Translations under genes and position numbers: made by a program
Notes under the pieces: generated by a model
Told to the model about the DNA's origin: nothing
Databases searched by the model: none
The model's input: only the letters and a program-made list of their open reading frames with translations
Shown: one piece after another, positions 57,779 through 64,000 of the stretch
How the letters are laid out: each line of letters opens with the position of its first letter
How positions within the stretch are numbered: the first letter of the stretch is position 1
Assembly (NCBI GenBank): GCA_023955635.1
Contig: JAMXHR010000009.1
Coordinates: forward strand, 1 to 64,000
Reading direction: 5' to 3'
DNA length: 64,000 nucleotides
Source: Methanosarcina sp. ERenArc_MAG2
GTDB taxonomy: Archaea > Halobacteriota > Methanosarcinia > Methanosarcinales > Methanosarcinaceae

Positions 57779-57988
57779 ATCAAAGTTGCGCTGGCGCACC
57801 CCGCTGCAAGCAACGGGGTATATTCGCGCCACCGCTCGAAATTCCGTTAAAGGAAATAATAACCCTAAACAGTTTAGTTTGAGCAGAAGTTAACAACCGA
57901 AAAATGGAATTGATAAATTATATAATCATCAACGGTTACCGGGGAAGTTTCCATCCCCGCAGCAAGCTAGCGGGGTATTCGACTGAAA
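57779..57988. mobile_element. Non-autonomous derivative of IS200/IS605 element
   Basis: Both ends of the 18507-19128 element are present and nearly identical (left hairpin CCCCGCTGCAAGCAACGGGG; right GGGGAAGTTTCCATCCCC and CCGCAGCAAGC). Between them only about 100 bp remain, without tnpA. It could be moved by the TnpA encoded at 18578. The rest of 57595-58068 shows no gene. Confidence 0.8.
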
Positions 57989-58028
57989 TAATTTCTAGAT
58001 ATTATAGCACATACTAATTAGAAGGAGT

Positions 58029-58052
58029 ATATAATAATAATAATAATAAAAA
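58029..58052. repeat. AAT trinucleotide microsatellite
   Basis: Six to seven ATA/AAT units followed by AAAAATAAAAAGGG just before the EF-Tu-like gene, between any promoter and its ribosome-binding site. Length changes could alter expression. Confidence 0.65.
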
Positions 58053-58068
58053 TAAAAAGGGACCCACC

Positions 58069-59139
58069 ATGACAAACCTTGCAATTATCGGGACGGAAAA
58101 AAGCGGAAGGACCTCCCTTGCCGCAAACCTTGGGAAAAAAGGGACAGCTTCCGACATAACCATGTATAATAACGATAAAGAGAGCCGGAAAATGGTTTTT
58201 GTGGACCCTCAAGGCTATCCTAAGGCCTTAAAACCCCTGGTTACGGCACTGAATATTTCAGAGATGGCAATCCTTTGCATTCCTCCAGAGGGTCTGGACA
58301 GGGATAGTCCTGTAAGTGTTTACACCGGAGAGTGCATTGTTGTCCTGGATCTACTTGGCTTTAAGCATGGGATAATTGCCCTGACAAGATCCGACAGCAC
58401 CCACATGCATGCAATCGATGAGCTGAAAAAGAAAATAAAACTAATGACTGCAGGCACTTCTCTCCAAGACTGGGAATGTATTTCCCTTAATACCAACAAA
58501 AGTGCAAAAATCCCCTTTGAAGGTGTTGAATATCTCAAAGCCAGAATTAATACGATTTCGGAAGAAATCGAAGCTGAACAGGCTGAGTTGAATAAACTGC
58601 CTGCAAGGGTGTTTATAGACCATGCCTTCAATGTGACTGGAAAAGGCTGTGTTGTTCTTGGAGTTGTCAAACAGGGAATCTCAAAAGACAAAGATAAGAC
58701 CAAAATTTTCCCTCTGGACAGGGACATTGAAATCCGTTCCATTCAGAGCCACGATGTGGATATCGAAAGTGCGCCTACAGGCACCAGAGTTGGAATGCGC
58801 CTTAAAAATGTGCAGGCCAAAGATATAGAAAGGGGATTTATCATTTCCGATAAGGAAATCGTAAGCACTGACTACACCCTGGAATGTGCTCTCTCAAAAT
58901 TCACAAGGAAAATTGAAGCCTCCAGTGTACTTCATCTCTTCGTTGGCCTGCAGTCCGAACCTGTACGTGTAGAAAAAATTCTGGTTGACGGGCAGGAAGT
59001 TAAAGAAGCGAAACCTGGCAGCACCTGCATGCTGGAACTTTCAGGTAACAAAAAAGTAGCTTACAGCAAAGAGGACCGCTTCCTGCTGGCAAACCTTGAC
59101 CTGACACAGCGCTTTGCAGCTTATGGCTTTTTGAAGTAA
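58069..59139 (+). CDS. EF-Tu/SelB-like protein with degenerate GTPase motifs
   Basis: 356 aa with three-domain EF-Tu layout: a G-like domain (1 to about 175), domain 2 (PARVFIDHAFNVTGKGCVVLG, then GFIISDKE) and domain 3 (KIEASSVLHLFVGLQSEPVR). The GTPase signatures are altered: the P-loop reads GTEKSGRTSL with Arg for Lys, G3 reads DPQG, and the G4 region reads TRSD instead of NKxD. Loss of GTP binding is likely. It resembles aSelB-like paralogues found in Methanosarcina, which lack selenocysteine. A role in a special translation step is possible but unproven. Confidence 0.75.
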   Translation: MTNLAIIGTEKSGRTSLAANLGKKGTASDITMYNNDKESRKMVFVDPQGYPKALKPLVTALNISEMAILCIPPEGLDRDSPVSVYTGECIVVLDLLGFKHGIIALTRSDSTHMHAIDELKKKIKLMTAGTSLQDWECISLNTNKSAKIPFEGVEYLKARINTISEEIEAEQAELNKLPARVFIDHAFNVTGKGCVVLGVVKQGISKDKDKTKIFPLDRDIEIRSIQSHDVDIESAPTGTRVGMRLKNVQAKDIERGFIISDKEIVSTDYTLECALSKFTRKIEASSVLHLFVGLQSEPVRVEKILVDGQEVKEAKPGSTCMLELSGNKKVAYSKEDRFLLANLDLTQRFAAYGFLK

Positions 59140-59318
59140 GTTTCTTTAAAAACAAATTATTTTAAGGGAATGACATGGAAAAAGATTTAGGGAATAATAA
59201 AAGCACATGTAAAAACGAAAACAATAAAGTGAAAGACAGAACTCTTTATGGGAATGTGTTCCACAGAAATATCTGCTGGCAACGCTCTTACCAGAGGCCG
59301 GAAGGTAAGGAGATTATT

Positions 59319-59714
59319 ATGGCACTATATGGTAGCCTCAGAGACGGCCTCTACAATAGCCGGCGTTTTGACCTTCAAAATAGGTCAGAGTTCCTGGGAA
59401 TAACAACAGTAAGAGGATATGCTCTTTATTCTCTGGGTCCCTACCCTGGCATCTACCCTTCTGAAGGTTTTTCTGTCGTCGCTGAAGTGCGCAGGTTCTC
59501 AGGAAAACAGCAGCTTGAAGTCGCGAAATCAATTGATTATATGGAACTTTTTGGGGGATACCACAGGGAATATGTGGATCTTGAAATAGATGAACAGAAG
59601 ATCAGAGGCTTCATCTATGTTTATGATGAAAAGCCCGAAACGGAAAGAATCGAGCATGGTGACTGGACCAGATACTTGAAAGAAAAAGATTCCCAACATA
59701 GCGTAAGTTATTAA
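59319..59714 (+). CDS. Gamma-glutamylcyclotransferase-like (AIG2/GGCT) protein
   Basis: The core MALYGSLRDGLYNSRRF carries the YGSLRxG substrate-binding signature. GYALYSLGPYPGIYPSEG and VVAEVRRF follow, as in the GGCT fold. I chose the ATG at 59319 because AAGGAG lies 6-7 nt before it. The frame is open back to 59175, but that extension (with an AAGGGA site) is hydrophilic, low in hydrophobic residues and unlike the family. Length 131 aa fits. The natural substrate is unknown. Confidence 0.75.
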   Translation: MALYGSLRDGLYNSRRFDLQNRSEFLGITTVRGYALYSLGPYPGIYPSEGFSVVAEVRRFSGKQQLEVAKSIDYMELFGGYHREYVDLEIDEQKIRGFIYVYDEKPETERIEHGDWTRYLKEKDSQHSVSY

Positions 59715-59858
59715 TAGAGAATTCACAAAAGTATTTTACAATGAACAACAGCTGAAGCATTCTGTTTTATTGAAAGGTGTTAACGGTTAATCGTAGATAT
59801 AGAGTCATGGTTAATCGCAGTTAGGAGAGTCCGTGAAGTTGGAAAGGAGGGCTCATTT

Positions 59859-60707
59859 ATGAATTTTACAGATATTCTCGAATTTACAAGAAAACCGCAA
59901 ATCTATGCAGAAGGGAATGCTGTTATGTGGACAGATGATCACATTTCAAAGCAGTTGTTGGACGTCCATTTAAACCCGGATATTGACCTAGCAAGTCGGA
60001 AAAGAGCGAGTATAGAGATTACCGTGGATTGGATTTTAAATTCAGTCAATCTGGAAAAAATGAACATTCTTGATCTGGGATGCGGACCAGGATTATATGC
60101 CGAACTCATGGTAAAGAGTGGGCATAAAGTAACAGGTGCCGATTTCTCTAAGAATTCAATCGAATATGCCAGAAACGAAGCCATAAAGAAGAACCTGGAT
60201 ATAGAATACATAAACCAGAATTACCTCGAACTGTGCGAGGAGAATAAATATGACCTTGCAATGATGATTTTTACTGATTTTGGAGTCTTAACACCAGTTG
60301 CAAGAAAGACTTTATTAAAAAACGTTTATAGGGCTTTAAAGCCTAACGGAACTTTTATTTTTGATGTTCTCAGTGATAAAGATATCGAAATGAAAGCTAC
60401 TGAGAAATCCTGGGAAATGCAAGAACGTGGCTTCTGGAAAGATGGGGCATATCTTGTTCTTTCAGACTCTTATTATTATCCGAAAGACAAAGTGATATTG
60501 TACCAGCACATCGTAATCGATAATTCTGACAATTTCAATATATATCGTTTTTGGACTCACTTCTTTACGTCAAATGATCTGAAGAAAATGCTGGAACAGG
60601 AAGGTTTTGAAAAAATCGAGTGCTATGATGATGTCTTGCCAGATATCGATCTTTGGAACGGAAATAACGTTATCTTTTGCAAGGCAACTAGTGTCTTGTC
60701 AATTTAA
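59859..60707 (+). CDS. SAM-dependent methyltransferase, C-terminus rewritten by IS630
   Basis: 282 aa. The class I methyltransferase SAM site reads NILDLGCGPGLYAELMVKSG, followed by VTGADFSKNSIEYARN and the post-II motif region KYDLAMMIFTDFGVL; ALKPNGTFIFDVLSD completes the fold. The last residues TSVLSI are encoded by the right-hand IS630 end. Without the IS the gene would read FCKATRK and stop. So only two residues are lost and the enzyme is likely active. Substrate unknown. The SD GGAAAGGAGGG is strong. Confidence 0.85.
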   Translation: MNFTDILEFTRKPQIYAEGNAVMWTDDHISKQLLDVHLNPDIDLASRKRASIEITVDWILNSVNLEKMNILDLGCGPGLYAELMVKSGHKVTGADFSKNSIEYARNEAIKKNLDIEYINQNYLELCEENKYDLAMMIFTDFGVLTPVARKTLLKNVYRALKPNGTFIFDVLSDKDIEMKATEKSWEMQERGFWKDGAYLVLSDSYYYPKDKVILYQHIVIDNSDNFNIYRFWTHFFTSNDLKKMLEQEGFEKIECYDDVLPDIDLWNGNNVIFCKATSVLSI

Positions 60708-61862
60708 TTATTTCACATAATACTTTGACATTTTCTCGTCCGCATTCTTCCTCGTAAATTTCCATTCTATTTTCTTTTTATGTTCATTCCTTCTCTTTGT
60801 CCATGCATCCACTTCGTGTGTAAGTGTCTCCATATCCCCGATCCTTCTGCCTGTACATTCAATATCCATAACATTGATCTCTATTTCTGCAGCATTAAGC
60901 CAACTTGCATGTTTTGGCGTATAATGGAATTCTATCTTGTCCAGAATTGTTTTTGCTTCTTCTTCGCTGAATGTTTCGTAGAATGACTTTTCTTTATGTA
61001 TATTGAGATTATCCGTAACCAGTCGGATGACTTCAGCTTCAGAATATTCTTCGGTAACGAGAATTTTCACGAATTGTGCAAAATCCTTCATAGTTCTTCT
61101 TTTGGTTACCTGAGTCACCCTTTTTCCTGCTTTGAACTCTACTGCCATGAATATGTTTGCTGTTCCGTTCCTGATATATTCATAATCATACCTCTCTGGA
61201 CTTCCAGGCTTCATAGGAATGGGAATTCTCTTATCTCCAAGCAGTTGCTTTGGTTTCTCGTCAAGACAGATAATAGGGTTTTTAGGGTCGTAATCCTCTT
61301 CGTATAGGTCAAGAACGTCATACATTCTCTTTCTGTACTCGGAATCAATCGTCTGAATGCACCACATCCGTCTTAACCAGGGTTTAGTTTTGCTTTTTTA
61401 GAATAAGCCTGATGCTCTCTTTGTTTATTGTTTCAAATCCTTCTTTTTTCTTCAGTTCTTCAGTAAGCAGTGTAAGCGACCATCTTTTGCTTCCATCGGG
61501 AGAACTGGTACATGCGAGCGCAATTATTTCTGCAACATGTTTTTCGGTGTATTTTATAGGTTGACCAGGTCGTGGTTTGTCAAAAAGAGAACTCAGAAGA
61601 CCTTCTTCAACGTATCGTTTCCTGATATTAAAAGTAGTATTCCTGGAAATACCTAATGTTTTCGCTATCTCTGTACCTGTTTTATGCTGGTTTGAAAGGA
61701 GGAGGACACGTGCTCGGGTGATTTCTCGTGCACTTTTATGTCCTTTTCTCACAAAGTCAAGAAGGAAATTTACCTCGTGATCTTCAAGGTTAATAGTAAG
61801 CATGAAGATGTAAAGGGATTCAGAGCTTATAAAGTTAACAAAGAATTAAATTTTCGCGACAC
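60691..61862 (-). mobile_element. IS630-family insertion sequence
   Basis: Inverted ends GTGTC, AATTTAATT (left) and GTGTCGCG, AATTTAATTC (right, inverted) border 1172 bp. The TA target is duplicated at 60689-60690 and 61863-61864, as for IS630/Tc1 elements. Confidence 0.88.
60708..61803 (-). CDS. IS630-family transposase, frame shifted twice
   Basis: The N-terminal part (61803-61384) has an HTH with TGTEIAKTLGISRNTTFNI and a Pro-rich linker DKPRPGQPIKYTEKH. The C-terminal part has the DDE core: ICLDEKPKQLLGD, LVTDNLNIHKEKSF and WLNAAEIEINVMDIEC. They join if one A is added in the A6 run near 61391-61396 and one in the AAA near 61386 (restored: LKKAKLKPWLRRMWCIQTI). Restored length is about 366 aa. 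Confidence 0.85.
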
Positions 61863-61963
61863 TAGAAAGTAATTTCGACAGGTTTTTCAGGTGAAACAGT
61901 TACTCTGGAAATGTCGGGAAAAAACGGTTTGAAGGAAAAAACGGAAAACAGAGCCCCGAAAAC

Positions 61964-62737
61964 TCACAAATTCCTTAAGAACTCGAGGCTCTTGACTCCT
62001 TCTTCGACTGAACTCATTTCAGTAACAAAAATTCCTTTATAGCTTGAAAGCTTCTTCATAACCTGTTTCCAGTTTACAGTGCCTTCTCCAATGGGTAAAT
62101 GTTCGTCTTTTTTCCCCATATTATCATGGATGTGCACATGAGAAATACGATTACTTAGCTGGTCCAGGAAGTCGTCAACAAGCCCAACTGTATTTGCATG
62201 TCCAACATCGAAGGTAAAGCCCACGTTGTGACTCCCAATTGAATCAAGCATTTCTTGCATTTCGTCGGGATATTTCCCAAAGATCTTAGGAAGATCAGGC
62301 ATATTTTCGACAGCAATCAGGATTCCAAAATCTGCTGCAAAGTCACAAATTTCCCGGAGAGAGGCAAGATTAGTAAAATAAGCCTCTTGCGGAACCTGCA
62401 CGCCATAAGGGGAAAGATAACCGGGGTGTATTACGGCCAGATTGACATAGTTAGAGGCAAGAGTCAGGGAATGTTTCATTTGTCTGATGACTTCTGCCCT
62501 GAGTGAGTCGTTCAGACCTGCCAGATTCATATCCGAGAAAGGCAGGTGAAGGGTCAGCTCAAGGTCAGTGGTTTCATTGATATTTTTCAAATTTTGAATA
62601 TTCTTGCTGTTCAGGCATTGGGACCCTTCCTGTACGATTTCCCAACCAGTATACCCATGGTCTTCGAGCGTGTAAGCCCATTTGAAAGGGTCTTCAACGA
62701 CGGCACGCGACGAATAACTGATTCTATCCAACTGCAT
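61964..62737 (-). CDS. Sugar phosphate isomerase/epimerase-like TIM-barrel protein
   Basis: 257 aa of the AP endonuclease 2/xylose isomerase-like superfamily. Metal-site segments are LELTLHLPFSDMNLAG, AVIHPGYLSPYG, LIAVENMPDLP, GFTFDVGHANTVG and SHVHIHDNMGKKDEHLPIG, giving the usual His, Glu and Asp ligands. Members include isomerases and endonuclease IV; the short length favours an isomerase-like enzyme over a DNA-repair enzyme. No operon partner. Confidence 0.82.
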   Translation of the reverse strand: MQLDRISYSSRAVVEDPFKWAYTLEDHGYTGWEIVQEGSQCLNSKNIQNLKNINETTDLELTLHLPFSDMNLAGLNDSLRAEVIRQMKHSLTLASNYVNLAVIHPGYLSPYGVQVPQEAYFTNLASLREICDFAADFGILIAVENMPDLPKIFGKYPDEMQEMLDSIGSHNVGFTFDVGHANTVGLVDDFLDQLSNRISHVHIHDNMGKKDEHLPIGEGTVNWKQVMKKLSSYKGIFVTEMSSVEEGVKSLEFLRNL

Positions 62738-62803
62738 GATGAAAATTCATTCCTTTTCATTTGTTAATATAAATTTGTGGGTGCGAATTGAGATATATTT
62801 AAC

Positions 62804-62854
62804 TGAATTAAGTTAACTAAACTAAGTTAATTGAATTAAGTTAGCTAAACTCGG
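62804..62854. repeat. 28-bp direct repeat, two units
   Basis: TGAATTAAGTTARCTAAAC begins two adjacent units, at 62804 and 62832, in the upstream region of the TIM-barrel gene. Pure AT-rich sequence. Confidence 0.55.
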
Positions 62855-62986
62855 ATTAATTTAATGCGTTCTTTCAATGGATTTCAACAGAGAACTCAGG
62901 GCTTTTCAGGGTATTAAAGATATAATAAAGGTTACAATCACTAAAAGCGTATTAAGACTTACAGAGCATTAAAACCTTAAAACGTT

Positions 62987-63466
62987 TCAACTCTTCTCCA
63001 CATAATCCATATCCAGTTCAATAATAGGTTTTCCTTCTTCTGTAAGTGGCAAAAGCCATTCAAAAAGTCTCTCCATTTCTTCTTGAGAGTCAGCCCTGAT
63101 AACGACTTTAATAGACCCGAGAGGTTCTTCTTGAGCAGGAATACTGGGAATTCCGACAAAAGCAGCTTGTTTATTGAGCAAAAAACGGACTGAAAGCCCG
63201 TCACGTGATAAGCCTTTCCCGAATGCCTTATTGCGGATGCTATCTATAATTTGTTCTCTGCGAACCAGCCCATACATGGTTAGCAGAAGATCAATTCCTC
63301 CTTCCCCTGAGATAAGAAACGAGGGATTAACTTCTGTCTCAGGTTCAGTGGCCTCAATAGCCTTCTTTTCGAGTATTATGCCAGTAAAAAGGGATGAAAT
63401 TGCTCTGGTAACTTTTTCTGGGCTTTCCGTGGGATATACAGCTGCTGAAATCTTAACGTGTATCAT
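62987..63466 (-). CDS. UPF0201 family protein
   Basis: 159 aa. Family marks are HVKISAAVYPTESPEKVTRA, LLNKQAAFVGIPSIP and EEPLGSIKVVI. The fold resembles ribosomal-protein L5-like RNA-binding modules; function is not established. It lies downstream of the UPF0200 gene on the same strand, a pairing common in archaea. Confidence 0.85.
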   Translation of the reverse strand: MIHVKISAAVYPTESPEKVTRAISSLFTGIILEKKAIEATEPETEVNPSFLISGEGGIDLLLTMYGLVRREQIIDSIRNKAFGKGLSRDGLSVRFLLNKQAAFVGIPSIPAQEEPLGSIKVVIRADSQEEMERLFEWLLPLTEEGKPIIELDMDYVEKS

Positions 63467-63498
63467 AAGTTTACTCCAGTAATTTAAAAAGGGTCATT

Positions 63499-63648
63499 CC
63501 AGGAATTTATTTCATCATTTATTCAAGGAATTTATTTCATCATTTATTCCAGGAATTTATTTCATTATTTATTCCAGGAATTTATCTCATCGTTTATTCA
63601 AGGAATTTATTTCATTATTTATTCCAGGAATTTATTTCATCATTTAAT
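63499..63648. repeat. 25-bp tandem repeat, six contiguous units
   Basis: Six units of CMAGGAATTTATTTCATYATT plus TATT, exactly 25 bp each, fill the gap between UPF0200 and UPF0201. Units differ at one to three positions. There are no spacers, so it is not a CRISPR. 25 bp is not a multiple of three and no frame is maintained. Confidence 0.9.
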
Positions 63649-63694
63649 AAAATTCTTCTCAGCAAAATTATTTTCCCGGATTTATCTTTAACAG

Positions 63695-64000
63695 CTACTG
63701 CGCCGGATTTTCTCCGGAGTAATTGCTCAAAACATCAACGACATCCTTTTTAAAAGTCTCTAGGGTGAAATTATTCTCAATTTGGACATTTGATGCTTCT
63801 ATAGCTTCTCCCATGCCCCAGCTAAGTTCTCGCTCATCCCGGTGGCGGAGCCCTTCTATACTGTTCATATCATCGCTTCTACCTCGCTTCTGAACTCTGG
63901 AAAAGCGGATTTCAATAGGAGCATAAATGGAAATCAGGACAAAACCTTCCCCGAATTCTCGCCTGAAGCACTCAACTTCGGCAATTCCACGTACCCCGTC
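63695..64000 (-). CDS. UPF0200 nucleotide kinase-like protein (5' part outside window)
   Basis: The last 101 residues and stop. They read DGVRGIAEVECFRREFGEGF, VLISIYAPIEIRFSRVQKRG, RHRDERELSWGMGEAIEASN, ending GENPAQ. DG(I/V)RG and RDxRELSWGxGE are hallmarks of UPF0200, an archaeal P-loop kinase family related to dephospho-CoA and adenylate kinases. The P-loop lies outside the window. The frame is open to the window end. Confidence 0.85.
   Translation of the reverse strand, partial: DGVRGIAEVECFRREFGEGFVLISIYAPIEIRFSRVQKRGRSDDMNSIEGLRHRDERELSWGMGEAIEASNVQIENNFTLETFKKDVVDVLSNYSGENPAQ

Noticed and set aside
63499-63648. Possible CRISPR array
   Set aside because: Units are directly adjacent without spacers, AT-rich and not palindromic; no cas gene is near.

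Overview
The window is from a methanogenic archaeon of the genus Methanosarcina. The rRNA genes read as methanosarcinal 16S/23S. The protein set includes archaeal DnaG, a four-OB-fold RPA1, ArcS, KptA, UPF0058/UPF0200/UPF0201, NifI-type PII proteins between nifH and nifD-type genes, and TATA/BRE promoters. The intergenic DNA is AT-rich and full of IS elements and MITEs, as is usual for the genus.

Layout. 1-4557: an rRNA operon on the minus strand (23S, a 180-bp spacer without tRNA, 16S, leader promoter near 4815). 5.2-10.8 kb: leuA, a TatD-type hydrolase, a metallo-beta-lactamase-fold hydrolase and a YgiQ-type radical SAM protein. 10.9-18.4 kb: the main accessory system, an Fe-only (alternative) nitrogenase operon on the minus strand, anfH-nifI1-nifI2-anfD-anfG-anfK followed by an AnfO-like gene and a flavin-binding protein. 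Four copies of a 22-bp palindrome lie upstream of anfH and look like operators. 18.5-23 kb: an IS200/IS605 element, ilvE, a 192-bp MITE and a marR-MATE efflux operon with an operator palindrome. 23.3-27 kb: nested mobile elements (an IS630 gene cut by a 1.6-kb IS and a 192-bp MITE, bordered by another MITE and an IS1). 27.3-34.1 kb: an ABC-2 exporter operon beside a small secreted protein, a HEPN-type gene split by an IS5 element, and two tandem paralogous small proteins. 34.3-49.3 kb: GlcD/GlcF-type oxidoreductase, ArcS, a GNAT, UPF0058, DnaG, an FAD/NAD(P) disulfide oxidoreductase, RtcA, KptA and RPA1. 49.7-55.2 kb: five consecutive genes built only of CBS domains. 55.4-64 kb: an AIM24-like protein, an Rnl3-type RNA ligase, a non-autonomous IS200/IS605 derivative, a degenerate EF-Tu/SelB-like protein, a GGCT-like protein, a methyltransferase whose end was rewritten by an IS630, a TIM-barrel protein, and the UPF0201/UPF0200 pair separated by a six-copy 25-bp tandem repeat.

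How genes work together. The anf operon encodes the reductase, the catalytic subunits with the delta subunit specific to alternative nitrogenases, and two NifI proteins for switching activity off. The palindromes suggest a dedicated metal- or nitrogen-dependent regulator. RtcA, KptA and the RNA ligase are three RNA-end-processing enzymes within 12 kb. ArcS and DnaG also act on RNA.

Caution on quality. About twenty-four conserved or transposase genes or gene parts appear frameshifted. Nearly every case is explained by one missing base, usually in a homopolymer, and clear insertions are absent. This points to a deletion-biased sequence assembly rather than mass gene decay. I annotate these genes across the shift and give the position.
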